A stretch of 64,000 nucleotides of DNA from an uncultured Lactobacillus sp. (GCA_910589675.1 CAJUTO010000004.1:42088-106087); one strand, 5' to 3'; positions 1-8,427 are shown, numbered from the stretch's first letter. Made by a program: numbers and translations. Notes: generated from the sequence alone by a model not told the origin.

Positions 1-37
1 TCGCATTAATTTAATGTTTAAAAGTTGATGAAACAAA

Positions 38-76
38 AACCGTTACTCATTTCGACGTTTAGAGTAACGGTTTTTT
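38..76. terminator. Bidirectional intrinsic terminator
   Basis: An 11-bp stem (AACCGTTACTC pairing with GAGTAACGGTT) is followed by six T on the plus strand and preceded by an A-run. It closes a transcription unit lying before this window and insulates the S-layer locus. Confidence 0.85.
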
Positions 77-142
77 ATATCTTCTAAAAGATGCAAGCAA
101 GTTCTAATCCTTACATCAATATAATACCACAAAAGTTCATTT

Positions 143-171
143 TTTCAAAAGCTAAAAATCCACGGTACAAT
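143..171 (+). promoter_or_regulatory. Candidate promoter of the first S-layer gene
   Basis: The -10 TACAAT lies at 166-171. The best -35 is a poor TTTCAA at 143-148 with a 17-bp spacer. The -10 context (TACAATATAAAG) closely matches the -10 of the second S-layer gene on the other flank. Transcription would give a leader of about 200 nt. The promoter lies outside the 251-bp inverted repeat, so it stays in place if the cassette inverts. Confidence 0.55.
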
Positions 172-218
172 ATAAAGCCCTCTTAGTAGAACTTCCAAGA
201 ATCCGCACCATGTCCTTA

Positions 219-237
219 CCCGCCTCCCCTCCCCCCC
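219..237 (-). other. G-quadruplex-type tract (G-rich on the minus strand) abutting the inverted repeat
   Basis: The plus strand has C-runs of 3, 2, 4 and 7 separated by single bases. Read on the minus strand this satisfies the four-G3-tract rule (237-235, 233-231, 229-226, 221-219) with loops of 1 to 5 nt. It is exceptional in this AT-rich sequence, lies between the promoter and the repeat, overlaps the repeat edge at 235-237, and has no counterpart on the second flank. Folding is inferred from the motif only. Confidence 0.6.
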
Positions 238-485
238 TTCAGCATGTTCAACTACCTCAGGAGAGTTATAAACTCCTGCCTCATGCTTGAATGGTTTTGT
301 ACATTATAGACTTGTTTTACTTGCTGAAGCCTTCTGCTCCTATTGCTAGTTTTTTGTTTTTCAAGGAGGATTTGACCACATGAAGAAAAATTTAAGAATC
401 GTTAGCGCTGCTGCTGCCCTCTTGGCTGTCGCTCCTATCGCTGCTTCTTCCGTTACTGCTAATGCCGCTGTTACTGTTAACAACG
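235..485 (+). repeat. Outer inverted repeat, copy 1 (251 bp)
   Basis: This stretch is identical, base for base, to the reverse complement of 4314-4564. It holds most of the 5' leader, the ribosome site and the first 35 codons of the S-layer gene. Identity breaks at a single-base difference at codon 36. Such shared 5' ends are the crossover sites of the S-layer gene inversion known in Lactobacillus acidophilus. Confidence 0.97.
238..291 (+). promoter_or_regulatory. Long stem-loop in the S-layer mRNA leader
   Basis: A core hairpin of CAGGAG (258-263) with CTCCTG (273-278) is extended by TTCAGCATG pairing with CATGCTTGAA. Long structured leaders that stabilise slp mRNA are known in this group. 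The same structure lies in the other repeat copy, so both genes share it. Confidence 0.6.
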
Positions 486-2131
486 TAGAGACTAATACTA
501 ACAATGAAAAACCAGCTGCCGGAACTGTAACTGTTAATGTTGCTTTAGATGCAGGTGTTGGTACTACTGCTGATGCTGCTGCAAAGAGTGTTAAAGTTAC
601 TGTAGACGGCGCTTCACTTGCTGCTCAAGTTAACTCAGACTCAGTTAAGATCGTTAATGCTTCTGACAACAAGCCAGTTAACGGTAACCTTGAAGCAGGT
701 GGGTCATACAAGGTTCAAGTTAGTGGCTTGAAGCTTCAAGGCTTAACTACTGGTAACACTTATGCAATTGCTGGTGGTACTGTAGATGGAAAGACTTCTG
801 CAAGTGCTTCTACTTTATTAAACGGTACTACTTTTGTTAGTGACCAATTTACTATCTACAACAAGGACTTTACTGGTACTCCAGTTGTTACTAACAACGG
901 TCAACTTGTAACTAGTGGTTCTATTGAATTAAGTAATTCAACTGCTACTGTTTCAGGCTTAGCAGAACAAATCGACAACAACTACAAAGTAGTTAAGTCA
1001 GACAGTTCAGCAAGTGCTGATCCAGTTGGATTTGAAAATCTTGAAACTGCAATTAGAACTGCTTTGAAGGACAGCAAGATTTCATTGCAAAAGAAGGACA
1101 ACAACACTTTCGATGTTCCAGCCGCTAGCTTCACAATTAATGCTGTTGGTTACCTTAACAACGGTCAATCAGTAAAATTCCCAATTACTGTTAAGGTTCC
1201 AAACAGACCTCAACCAACTAATGTTCCAGAACTTAAGCTTTCAAGTAGCGCTGCTAAGGAATACTCTAACGGTACTACTGTAAATACTTACACTCGTAAA
1301 GTTGCTGTTGGTTCAAACGTAACTGCAGATTCAATTGCTAGTGACTTTAGTGCAACTCTTCCTAACAACAAGAACGTTAGCTTGAAGATCAATGTTAAAT
1401 CAAGTAACTTAAACACTGCTGTTGCTGGTAACTACACTGTAGTACTTGAAGCTACTGACAATGCAGGTAAGACTGGTACTGCTACTGTTAACGTACAAGT
1501 AGGTAATCCAGGTGTTACTAAGACTGTTTCAGCAGGCTCTGAAACTGCTAAGATTGTAACTATTAACGGCAACAACGTAACTACTACTAACGACACTTTA
1601 GAAAATGGTGCTAAGGTTAATACCTTCGGCACTACAAATGTTGGCGGCGTTTCATATACTCGTCTTAACAGTGGAGATTCTAACCAATACGTTGAAACTA
1701 AATACGTAGATGGTTCAATTAAGAATGAAACTGGTGTTGAAAAGACCATTATGCACAACGCTTACTACTACACTAAGGCTCAAGCTGAAGCTGGTAAGGG
1801 TGCTGCTGGTGAACATGGTGATCTTGTAAAGCGTTACAACAAGGTAACTGTTGTAGAAAAAACTGTTTCAATTAACGGTAAGACTTACTACAAGGTTCCT
1901 AACAAGGATCAATACATTAACGCTGATAACATTTCTGGTACTCCACGTACTTTAAAGCACAATGCATACGTATACGCAACTTCAAAGAAGCGCGCTAACA
2001 AGCAAGTATTGAAGAAGGGTACCAAGGTAACCACTTACGGTGCTCCATACAAGTTCAAGAACGGTAAGTCATACTACAAGGTATTTGACAACACTGAAAA
2101 GACTTACGTAAAGGTTGCTAACTTCGAATAA
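380..2131 (+). CDS. slp: S-layer protein (SLAP-domain)
   Basis: This is a 583-residue secreted surface-array protein. A Sec signal peptide (residues 1-29, cut after ANA) starts [19 protein letters not shown] and is identical to that of the second S-layer gene. Residues 36 to about 450 are the Ala/Thr/Val/Asn-rich variable assembly region, with no cysteine. Two SLAP repeats follow (about 453-515 and 523-583, each opening with a HNAY-type motif); these bind cell-wall polymers. The start is set by AAGGAGG at 363-369. Codon use is strongly biased, as in a highly expressed gene. It faces a convergent paralogue and shares with it a 251-bp 5' repeat and a 66-bp 3' repeat. Which copy is expressed cannot be read from sequence, although this flank has the poorer -35. 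Confidence 0.96.
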   Translation: MKKNLRIVSAAAALLAVAPIAASSVTANAAVTVNNVETNTNNEKPAAGTVTVNVALDAGVGTTADAAAKSVKVTVDGASLAAQVNSDSVKIVNASDNKPVNGNLEAGGSYKVQVSGLKLQGLTTGNTYAIAGGTVDGKTSASASTLLNGTTFVSDQFTIYNKDFTGTPVVTNNGQLVTSGSIELSNSTATVSGLAEQIDNNYKVVKSDSSASADPVGFENLETAIRTALKDSKISLQKKDNNTFDVPAASFTINAVGYLNNGQSVKFPITVKVPNRPQPTNVPELKLSSSAAKEYSNGTTVNTYTRKVAVGSNVTADSIASDFSATLPNNKNVSLKINVKSSNLNTAVAGNYTVVLEATDNAGKTGTATVNVQVGNPGVTKTVSAGSETAKIVTINGNNVTTTNDTLENGAKVNTFGTTNVGGVSYTRLNSGDSNQYVETKYVDGSIKNETGVEKTIMHNAYYYTKAQAEAGKGAAGEHGDLVKRYNKVTVVEKTVSINGKTYYKVPNKDQYINADNISGTPRTLKHNAYVYATSKKRANKQVLKKGTKVTTYGAPYKFKNGKSYYKVFDNTEKTYVKVANFE

Positions 2132-2164
2132 TTTAAGTAATTAAATTTTTCAGAATCAGTTCTT
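2099..2164 (+). repeat. Inner inverted repeat, copy 1 (66 bp)
   Basis: It covers the last ten or so codons and the start of the 3' UTR of the first S-layer gene. It matches the reverse complement of 2680-2745 with one mismatch. It is a second potential crossover site nested inside the outer repeats. Confidence 0.92.
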
Positions 2165-2169
2165 AATAA

Positions 2170-2228
2170 AAACGAGGCTTCCGTCCAATGTCTTAACTTA
2201 ATGACATTGGGCATCAGCCTCGTTTTTT
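2170..2228 (+). terminator. Terminator of the first S-layer gene
   Basis: A long two-part stem pairs AACGAGGCT with AGCCTCGTT and, inside it, CCAATGTC with GACATTGG. Six T follow at 2223-2228. Confidence 0.9.
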
Positions 2229-2647
2229 GCTATTCTCAATTAAAATTTGAATTATTCTTAACTTATAAAAAGAAGCAAATGCTGCTATTTTCGATATTCA
2301 ATAATGATTTTGGAACTAAAGATTAGGTAGCTAGAGTAGTTATGGTAATTTTTTAATCAGAGTTGAAACTTTTACTCGATTAATGTTCCAATCAAGCATA
2401 GTATTATGATACGTTTTTTATGGTAATTAGGGATAAAATTTTATCTTTCTTCGATTTTCTTCAATTTCATAATCTCCACCTTAATGATTTTAAATTTTGA
2501 TCTGGCTAAAATGGTGTACATCCATGAAAGCTATTAAATGTTAGTATCAATACTTGCAGAATTTAGACATTCCTCTAATTTATTTAATTAGAAAACAAAA
2601 GGTGACCATACAAGTCGCCTTTTTTATTTCCCAGGAAATTTAAGTAC
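2229..2647. other. Spacer between the two S-layer genes
   Basis: About 420 bp with no supportable gene. The only clear signal is a plus-strand hairpin at 2598-2627 (GGTGAC/GTCGCC stem followed by six T), which looks like an orphan terminator. The rest is AT-rich and gives no recognisable protein remnant. Confidence 0.6.
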
Positions 2648-2672
2648 AAAAAAACAGGACCCGAGAGCCCTG
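2648..2672 (-). terminator. Terminator of the second S-layer gene
   Basis: A hairpin (CAGGGC with GTCCTG on the minus strand) is followed by a seven-T tract. It differs from the terminator of the first copy although the 3' UTR before it is shared. Confidence 0.85.
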
Positions 2673-2679
2673 TTTTTCG

Positions 2680-2745
2680 AAGAACTGATTCTGAAAAATT
2701 TAATTGCTTAAATTATTCGAAGTTAGCAACCTTTACGTAAGTCTT
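2680..2745 (-). repeat. Inner inverted repeat, copy 2 (66 bp)
   Basis: This is the counterpart of 2099-2164, with one mismatch. It covers the 3' end of the second S-layer gene and the start of its 3' UTR. Confidence 0.92.
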
Positions 2746-4419
2746 ATCAGTGTTGTTACCGATCTTGTAGTATTGCTTACCGTTCTTGAACTTGTATGAA
2801 GCACCGTAAGTGGTTACCTTAGTACCCTTCTTCAATACTTGCTTGTTAGCACGCTTAGTTGAAGTCTTGTAGATGTAAGCATTGTGCTTCAAAGTACGTG
2901 AAGTACCATCGATGTTGTCAGCGTTGATGTAAAGGTTCTTGTTAGCAACCTTGTAGTAGCTCTTACCGTCAATTGAAACAAGCTTATCTACAACTGAGAT
3001 CTTGTTGTAACGAGTAATCTTATCAGTACCAACACGCTTGCCGTCCTTACCGTAGTAGTAAGCGTTGTGCATAATGGTCTTTTCAACACCAGTTTCAGCA
3101 GTGAATACTGAAGTTTCTACGAATTGGTTTGAAGTCTTTGAGTTGATGCGAGTGTATGATACACCATCAATAGTTTTAGTATCGAAGGTTGCGATGTTTG
3201 CACCAGCCTTAACAGTATCGTTAGTCTTGGTTGCAGTATTACCGTTAATAGTGTAGATGTTACCTTCTTGAGCAACAGTCTTGTATGAAGCATCCTTAGT
3301 ACCAACAGTTAAGTTGAAAGTAAGAACAACTGACTTACCGTTAGGGTTCTTAGCAGTTACAGTAACTGGGTAATTACCTGCAACAGCAGTGTTAACCTTT
3401 GAAGTATCTACTGAAACGCTCAAGTTGTTTGAGTCAGTTGATGAAACAACAGCCTTGAATGCCTCTTCGATAGCTTTAGTGTTTACAGTACCGTTAACAT
3501 CTACATTGTTGAAGCTTTCATTTGGCTTCAAAGTAATAGCTTGTGAGTGATCATACTTAGTGTTGTTGTAAGTAATGATTGGGTTTTCGCTGTAGTTAGC
3601 AGCTGCTTGGTATGCGTTAACAAGAACTGGGAAGCTAGTAGTCTTACCGTTGTTAGCCTTAACAGTTACGTTAACAGTAAATGCGTTTGCAGGAGCAGCG
3701 AATTTACCATTAGCATCTGGCTTAATACCAGCAGTGTTAAGTGATGAGTTAACATCAGCAGTTACATTGCTCCAGCTAGCCTTTGCAGTACCATCGATTG
3801 CAGGTGCATACTTGCTTTCGATTGCATTAACGATAGCTGATACAGTGTTTTCCTTTAATGAAACAGCACCAGTTGAAACAACATTGTTACCTTCCTTAAC
3901 GTAAGGAGTACCAGTTAATGAAGCATCAGTTAATTGGAATGCGTCACTAGTAAAGGTTACGTTTAAAGCAAGTGCACTTGCGCTGTAGTACTTGTTAGCG
4001 TTTGCAGTAGCATTTACAGTACCACCAGCGATTGAGTAGTTAGTACCGTTTACTAAGCCGTTGAAGCCTAAGCCACTAACTTCAACTTGGTAGCTGTCAG
4101 TAGCGTTTAATTTAGTTGAAAGATCAGTGATCTTCTTACCGTTAGCTAATAAGCTTACATTAGCAGTCTTGAAACCAACGAGGCTTGCACCAGTTGCTGA
4201 TAACTTAACACTGTTGATTGCATCTTGGGCAGTAGTCTTGCCAGCAGTAGCAGTTAAATCAACGTTTACAGTAACAGCGTTTGCAGCTTCAGTTGGGTTT
4301 TGAGTTGCTGGTGCGTTGTTAACAGTAACAGCGGCATTAGCAGTAACGGAAGAAGCAGCGATAGGAGCGACAGCCAAGAGGGCAGCAGCAGCGCTAACGA
4401 TTCTTAAATTTTTCTTCAT
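2713..4419 (-). CDS. slp: S-layer protein (SLAP-domain), second copy
   Basis: This is a 568-residue paralogue in convergent orientation. Its signal peptide and first 35 codons are identical in DNA to the first copy. The middle (about residues 36-440) is divergent and would give a different exposed surface. The C-terminal SLAP repeats (about 443-500 and 508-568) are again closely similar. AAGGAGG precedes the ATG by ten bases. The better promoter of the pair (TTGCGT, 17 bp, TACAAT) lies on this flank, which suggests, as inference, that this is the main expressed copy in the orientation shown. Inversion through the 5' repeats would exchange the two genes between the flanks. Confidence 0.96.
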   Translation of the reverse strand: MKKNLRIVSAAAALLAVAPIAASSVTANAAVTVNNAPATQNPTEAANAVTVNVDLTATAGKTTAQDAINSVKLSATGASLVGFKTANVSLLANGKKITDLSTKLNATDSYQVEVSGLGFNGLVNGTNYSIAGGTVNATANANKYYSASALALNVTFTSDAFQLTDASLTGTPYVKEGNNVVSTGAVSLKENTVSAIVNAIESKYAPAIDGTAKASWSNVTADVNSSLNTAGIKPDANGKFAAPANAFTVNVTVKANNGKTTSFPVLVNAYQAAANYSENPIITYNNTKYDHSQAITLKPNESFNNVDVNGTVNTKAIEEAFKAVVSSTDSNNLSVSVDTSKVNTAVAGNYPVTVTAKNPNGKSVVLTFNLTVGTKDASYKTVAQEGNIYTINGNTATKTNDTVKAGANIATFDTKTIDGVSYTRINSKTSNQFVETSVFTAETGVEKTIMHNAYYYGKDGKRVGTDKITRYNKISVVDKLVSIDGKSYYKVANKNLYINADNIDGTSRTLKHNAYIYKTSTKRANKQVLKKGTKVTTYGASYKFKNGKQYYKIGNNTDKTYVKVANFE

Positions 4420-4564
4420 GTGGTCAAATCCTCCTTGAAAAACAAAAAACTAGCAATAGGAGCAGAAGGCTTCAGCAAGTAAAACAAGTCTATAATGTAC
4501 AAAACCATTCAAGCATGAGGCAGGAGTTTATAACTCTCCTGAGGTAGTTGAACATGCTGAAGGG
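4314..4564 (-). repeat. Outer inverted repeat, copy 2 (251 bp)
   Basis: This is the perfect reverse complement of 235-485. Its outer edge lies inside a perfect palindrome (4553-4572: ATGCTGA, AGGG, TCAGCAT), half within the repeat and half in the unique flank. Confidence 0.97.
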
Positions 4565-4621
4565 TCAGCATGCGTACAGACCACCTGCCTACAAGCCGTC
4601 CTATTACTTACCACGCTTCAT

Positions 4622-4650
4622 ATTGTACTAACCTGAAAGCAAAAACGCAA
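4622..4650 (-). promoter_or_regulatory. Promoter of the second S-layer gene
   Basis: On the minus strand the -35 is TTGCGT (4650-4645) and the -10 is TACAAT (4627-4622), with a 17-bp spacer. It lies outside the invertible repeat and gives a leader of about 195 nt. Confidence 0.7.
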
Positions 4651-4747
4651 GCGCAAATACCCCTCAAAACACATTTGTAATAATACTTTGGGCCTAAAAA
4701 TAACGATCTAAATTTTCATAATTAGGCGCAAAGGCAGATATATCAGT

Positions 4748-4770
4748 AAAAAGCGAGGGTCTCCCCTCGC
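4748..4770 (-). terminator. Terminator of the DUF1659-DUF2922 pair
   Basis: A perfect 7-bp stem GCGAGGG/CCCTCGC with a four-base loop is followed by five T on the minus strand. It stops transcription from 4930-5454 before the S-layer promoter. The 4771-4929 gap holds nothing else recognisable. Confidence 0.85.
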
Positions 4771-4929
4771 CTTAAAAATCTTAAATTCTTTTATTACAGA
4801 TTTTAAAAATTTTACAAAATATTAACAAAATTTGCTCATTTAGTAACATTTCGAGTTCTTCATTTACGCATTCTTAATCTGACTTTAAGAACTTTTATTA
4901 ATTCTATGATCTGCAACAATAACTCAATA

Positions 4930-5178
4930 CTAATCTTGCTTGTCCTCAGCATCGTTAAACACATCAGTAACCACACGTTCAACATATTGAGCAGACTGAG
5001 GAGTCTTATACATATCAACTTCTTCCTTTTCGAAGATATTTGCCCCGCTAATCACATTCATTGCTTGGCGCACAGTTTGTTCATCCAAGTTTTCTAATGG
5101 ATTAGCCACAGACAAGTTGGTCTTTTTATTTTTACTATTTAAAAATGTTAACTTCAAAGTTTTAGTAGTTTCTGCCAT
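4930..5178 (-). CDS. DUF2922 family protein
   Basis: An 82-residue acidic protein without signal peptide or membrane segment. The opening (TKTLKLTFLNSKNKKTNLSV) and the short helical tail fit the DUF2922 family of small Firmicute proteins of unknown function. Members usually sit beside a DUF1659 gene, as here (5230-5454, 51 bp upstream). The ribosome site AAGGAG lies just before the ATG. The pair forms one operon ending at the 4748-4770 terminator. No function is claimed. Confidence 0.8.
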   Translation of the reverse strand: MAETTKTLKLTFLNSKNKKTNLSVANPLENLDEQTVRQAMNVISGANIFEKEEVDMYKTPQSAQYVERVVTDVFNDAEDKQD

Positions 5179-5229
5179 GATGATTCTCCTTAAATTTGCG
5201 TTAGTTCTTTATTTTCATTAAGTGGATAA

Positions 5230-5454
5230 TTAATTTGCGCTATCGCTCACAAGCGCCACGCCATGCTTTTGAATTAAGACTGCGGCACCCAACTTATCGC
5301 CTTGTAAGCCAGAGATTGCATCCCCCACCTTACTAATTCCTTCCGCAGTCGCATCTTTTCTTACATTTTTCAAAATGCGCTTCTTAAATCCGTCGGTGTA
5401 TTTTTCATTGTTGAAAGTGTATTGCACTGATTGTTCAATTAGTTCCATGTTCAT
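5230..5454 (-). CDS. DUF1659 family protein
   Basis: A 74-residue cytosolic protein, first gene of a two-gene operon with the DUF2922 protein. The pattern of an N-terminal strand region (QSVQYTFNNEKYTDGFKKR) followed by a Gly-containing helix and a hydrophobic C-terminal strand fits the DUF1659 family. AAGGA lies 12 bases before the first ATG. A second ATG two codons on is a less likely start. Function is unknown. Confidence 0.75.
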   Translation of the reverse strand: MNMELIEQSVQYTFNNEKYTDGFKKRILKNVRKDATAEGISKVGDAISGLQGDKLGAAVLIQKHGVALVSDSAN

Positions 5455-5601
5455 GTTGTTTTTCCGTCCTTCATTTTTTTGAAATATAGATGAATTTTCA
5501 TAAGAATCACGCGCGAGATATCTTACACCACTAATAACGTCTGAAGGCTGTAATCTGTAACCAAGAATTTTATTATTCTAAAATTGGTTGAATTTCGAAT
5601 C

Positions 5602-5610
5602 TGTTATAAT
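5602..5610 (+). promoter_or_regulatory. Extended -10 promoter
   Basis: TGTTATAAT is a consensus extended -10 element 31 bases before the ATG at 5641. It overlaps the longest reading frame that opens at 5584, which argues for the internal start. Confidence 0.65.
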
Positions 5611-5640
5611 AAGGTAAAAACAAAAAAGGAGGCCACTATA

Positions 5641-6213
5641 ATGAAACGGGCCACCATTATCATTGCTAGTATTTTGGTAATTTTAGGAGCTGGCGGATTA
5701 TTCTACACCAAGCAATTTTCACAGAATTCGGAATCCACTCCTCAAAAAGCCACATATAATAGTAAAAATAAGAAAAAAACTGTTAAATCTACTTCTAGTT
5801 CTCAAAGCTCGGAATCTAGTTCAAGCAAGAGTCTAGACACGAGTTCTGCTGAATCAGGGTCAACTTTAAGTGAGGAACATTCTTCTGCTTCCCAATCCAG
5901 CTCAAAGACTGCTAGCTCTGCTTCTTCCAGCTCTAGTTCAGAAGAAAAGACTCACTCTTCTAAGCAATCAACCGGTAACGCTGGCAAAGTTAAGAACGGC
6001 GCGGGCGCCATGGGCGACCACAAGGTTAAAGGCGAAGAAGTCACCCAGCCAACCATTGACGCAATCAAGAAGCGCATGGATTCTTTAGGCTACAATTCCA
6101 GCGCCTGGAGTCCACAAGACGTGATCAACATGTACCGCAAGGCTGCCGACAATGGTCACGATTCTGTTGATTCAATCACTAAGGAAGACATCGAATCCTA
6201 TCTGAAGAAGTAG
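5641..6213 (+). CDS. Membrane-anchored Ser-rich protein
   Basis: A 190-residue protein beginning at the ATG preceded by AAAGGAGG; the upstream in-frame start at 5584 lies inside the promoter. An N-terminal membrane helix (residues 5-21) is followed by about 90 residues of Ser/Lys-rich low-complexity linker suited to crossing the cell wall. A compact conserved-looking tail (about 125-190) follows, rich in Asp/Lys and predicted helical (TIDAIKKRMDSLGY, VINMYRKAAD). The architecture suggests an exported, membrane-tethered domain. I do not recognise the tail and claim no function. Confidence 0.85.
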   Translation: MKRATIIIASILVILGAGGLFYTKQFSQNSESTPQKATYNSKNKKKTVKSTSSSQSSESSSSKSLDTSSAESGSTLSEEHSSASQSSSKTASSASSSSSSEEKTHSSKQSTGNAGKVKNGAGAMGDHKVKGEEVTQPTIDAIKKRMDSLGYNSSAWSPQDVINMYRKAADNGHDSVDSITKEDIESYLKK

Positions 6214-6459
6214 ACAACAGTTGCTTTTATCTGTTAAACTAGGTAGAATTACAGTTGGCTTTTTAGTATTTTTTATTTTACTTAAAGGAGCTGATTAACT
6301 GTTAACAAAAATCTGGAAAATATAGAGATTTGTAGATAAAAACAAAAGATTAAGCTTATTTAGAAAGTTAAACATGGAAAATAGGCTTTGATTCAATTTT
6401 TACTTGTTTTGCTTTATCTCTTTAGATAAACTTATGTTTGTATTTAAGGAGGTGAAGCA

Positions 6460-7614
6460 ATGATTAAAACACAAGTAGTTAAGCTAAAAGTTAATAAGAC
6501 CATGCAAAAGCATCTTGATGCTTTGTGCGATTATCGCAGATACTGCTGGAATAAAGGCTTAGAAACTTGGCAATTAATGTATGAAGCTCATACATTAAAC
6601 AAAAAAGACAATCCCAGTCCTAACGAACGCAGAGTTCGGGATGAATTAGTAGCTAATAAAGCCGACTGGCAATATGATTTGTCAGCTCGATGTTTACAAT
6701 TAGCTGTTAAAGACTTGGCTAATGCTTGGAAGAACTTCTTTGATAAAGCTCAGCCTGATTGGGGCAAGCCTAGATTTAGATCTAAGAAGGCACTTAGACA
6801 AGGCTTTAAAACTGATCGTGCCAAGATTGTGAACGGCAAGCTTCGCCTTGATCGCCCAAGAAACATTTCAAGAGATAGTTGGTTTGATCTAGCAAGTTAT
6901 GAAGCCTTAAAGATGGATGAAGTTAAGGTAGTAAGCATCTTCAAAGAAAAAGATAGTTATTACGCAGCTCTTCCTTATGAAGAAGAGATTTCAGCTAAGA
7001 CTAAAACTCATCAAAAAACGGCAGTTGATATCAATGTTGGTCATTTCAACTATACCGAGGGGCAAATCATTGTTTTGCCTGCTAAATTGCAAAAGCTGTA
7101 TAGACGTATCAAACATTATCAAAGAATGCTAGCTCGCAAAAGAAAGGTTAATGATAAGTTGGCTGCTAAATCCAATAATTACTTTGCAGTGAGAACCAAA
7201 TTGCAAAGAGATTATCGCAGAGTAGCTAATGTCCAAAATGATCTTTTACAGAAGTTTACTACTAAGCTTGTTAATGATTACGACCAAATTGTAATTGAAG
7301 ACTTAGCAATAAAGCAAATGATGATGACACATGTAGCTTCCAAAGGTATGCACAGATCGTCGTTTGGCAAGTTTAGACAAATCTTGACATATAAGTGTGA
7401 TTGGTATGGCAAAGAATTGATCTTAGCCGATAAAACCTACCCATCAACACAAAGGTGTGCTCAGTGCGGTTATGTTAAAAAAGGTGACGAGAAGATCACT
7501 TTGCAAGGCAATCAAAAACACAATACCAAGCATAATGAATATATCTGCTATGAATGTGGCTACAATAATGATCGAGATGAAAATGCAGTATTAAACCTTT
7601 TAGCTTTAGCATAA
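6460..7614 (+). CDS. tnpB: TnpB (OrfB), IS200/IS605-family RNA-guided nuclease
   Basis: This is a 384-residue TnpB. RuvC residues are visible in order: Asp in AVDINVG, Glu in VIEDLAI and Asp in DRDENAV. A Cys4 zinc finger (CAQC and CYEC) lies between the second and third. The start is fixed by AAGGAGG and a 7-bp spacer. No tnpA accompanies it, so it would depend on a transposase elsewhere or persist alone. Known TnpBs use a guide RNA from the element's right end; the DNA just after the stop (7615-7700) would hold it. The element ends could not be fixed. It differs from the two other tnpB copies here, so it is a separate lineage. Confidence 0.93.
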   Translation: MIKTQVVKLKVNKTMQKHLDALCDYRRYCWNKGLETWQLMYEAHTLNKKDNPSPNERRVRDELVANKADWQYDLSARCLQLAVKDLANAWKNFFDKAQPDWGKPRFRSKKALRQGFKTDRAKIVNGKLRLDRPRNISRDSWFDLASYEALKMDEVKVVSIFKEKDSYYAALPYEEEISAKTKTHQKTAVDINVGHFNYTEGQIIVLPAKLQKLYRRIKHYQRMLARKRKVNDKLAAKSNNYFAVRTKLQRDYRRVANVQNDLLQKFTTKLVNDYDQIVIEDLAIKQMMMTHVASKGMHRSSFGKFRQILTYKCDWYGKELILADKTYPSTQRCAQCGYVKKGDEKITLQGNQKHNTKHNEYICYECGYNNDRDENAVLNLLALA

Positions 7615-7750
7615 TAAAAAAATAAACGGGGCTGGCTAGACCCTTAAGCTGGAGGAGCTGGTTAATGTGATTACTCCTATATTGGAATATCAGAATACTA
7701 GTGAAGACGACAGCAAATGAAACAAAGAAAGGAAAAAATATATCTTTCTG
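7615..7750 (+). ncRNA. Putative right-end/omega RNA region of the lone tnpB
   Basis: TnpB families make their guide RNA from the sequence overlapping the 3' end of tnpB through the right end of the element. This stretch contains short pairings (GGG with CCC at 7629-7644) and no gene. Boundaries are uncertain and the assignment rests on family knowledge. Confidence 0.35.
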
Positions 7751-7781
7751 ATATGTAGAAAATTCGCATTCTTCTACATAT
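7751..7781. promoter_or_regulatory. 10-bp perfect hairpin upstream of the 7811 gene
   Basis: ATATGTAGAA pairs perfectly with TTCTACATAT across an 11-nt loop. There is no T-run, so it is not a simple terminator. It could be an operator or an mRNA leader structure for the next gene. Confidence 0.5.
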
Positions 7782-7810
7782 TTCTATGTTTTATATAGCA
7801 GTGCGGCACT

Positions 7811-8233
7811 TTGACTGAAGAAGAAAAAAACACTAATACAAACGAAGAAGAAAACGATGAATTAAAGGTTGTTATGCCTGAACCAAATCATGTTGTTATG
7901 ACCCCTGAAGTGTTCAAGGAACAACCTGATTACTTGAAGGTTTTCGCTAACTTCTACATTGCACAATTCGATCAACGCGACTTGGAAATCATGAACTTGT
8001 ACGACACTGATCATAATGTTGTGGACATCAACCACTACTTGATGGTGAACATTCACTTCCCACGCAAGACTTTGATCAAGAATGTTTTGCAATATCATGA
8101 TTACAACTTCAAGAACATCTTAGAAGAAATCAAGAAGGACGAAGACATCGATCCAGAAAGTATGACTACTTATGAATCATGGGCAGACTGGTACGAAGCT
8201 CGTCGTAAGAAGATTCCTGGTTCTTTATCATAA
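7811..8233 (+). CDS. Conserved hypothetical protein, TTG start
   Basis: A 140-residue acidic soluble protein. It has a charged, Glu/Asn-rich N-terminus (about 1-20), then a folded-looking region with aromatic and His-rich segments (residues 60-100) and a basic tail. No family was recognised. The only in-frame start close to the beginning is TTG at 7811 with no good ribosome site; an in-frame TAG lies just upstream. The first ATG (7873) would remove 20 mostly acidic residues. A strong terminator follows at 8250-8277. The unusual start may mean that the lone tnpB element upstream has replaced the original promoter and start region. Confidence 0.7.
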   Translation: MTEEEKNTNTNEEENDELKVVMPEPNHVVMTPEVFKEQPDYLKVFANFYIAQFDQRDLEIMNLYDTDHNVVDINHYLMVNIHFPRKTLIKNVLQYHDYNFKNILEEIKKDEDIDPESMTTYESWADWYEARRKKIPGSLS

Positions 8234-8249
8234 TTGAAGACCATATTGA

Positions 8250-8277
8250 GACACCTGCCTTTTGCGGGTGTTTTTTT
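8250..8277 (+). terminator. Terminator of the 7811 gene
   Basis: CACCTGC pairs with GCGGGTG across a short T-rich loop and is followed by seven T. Confidence 0.9.
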
Positions 8278-8283
8278 GTACAA

Positions 8284-8427
8284 AAAATACGGTCATTACG
8301 ACCGTATTTTTATAATTTATCCCAATGCGCTTGGCTAGTGATACATTGACGGTGTACCAAAATCAAAAGCGCAAAGTACCAAATGTTGGCAGCCCAATTG
8401 ATTAGCAATATTTACTAATTAACGTCT
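8284..8427 (-). ncRNA. Candidate small RNA (possibly with a 32-codon ORF)
   Basis: On the minus strand an extended -10 (TGCTACAAT, 8442-8434) and a strong terminator (ATACGGTC/GACCGTAT then six T, 8312-8286) bracket a unit of about 145 nt. It contains a direct repeat (TTTGGTAC twice) and GCGC arms that can pair. A reading frame from TTG to a TAA directly before the terminator encodes about 32 residues with a short hydrophobic run (WYFALLILV), but it lacks a ribosome site. It could be a regulatory RNA, or a small membrane peptide gene. It lies beside the toxin locus at 8488-8911. Confidence 0.5.

Noticed and set aside
1432-1758. 108-residue minus-strand frame inside the first S-layer gene
   Set aside because: It is the antisense shadow of a strongly codon-biased gene; no ribosome site. 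Similar shadows lie in the second S-layer gene (3065-3904).
5584-5640. N-terminal extension of the Ser-rich membrane protein
   Set aside because: The extension overlaps the extended -10 promoter, while a strong AAAGGAGG precedes the ATG at 5641.
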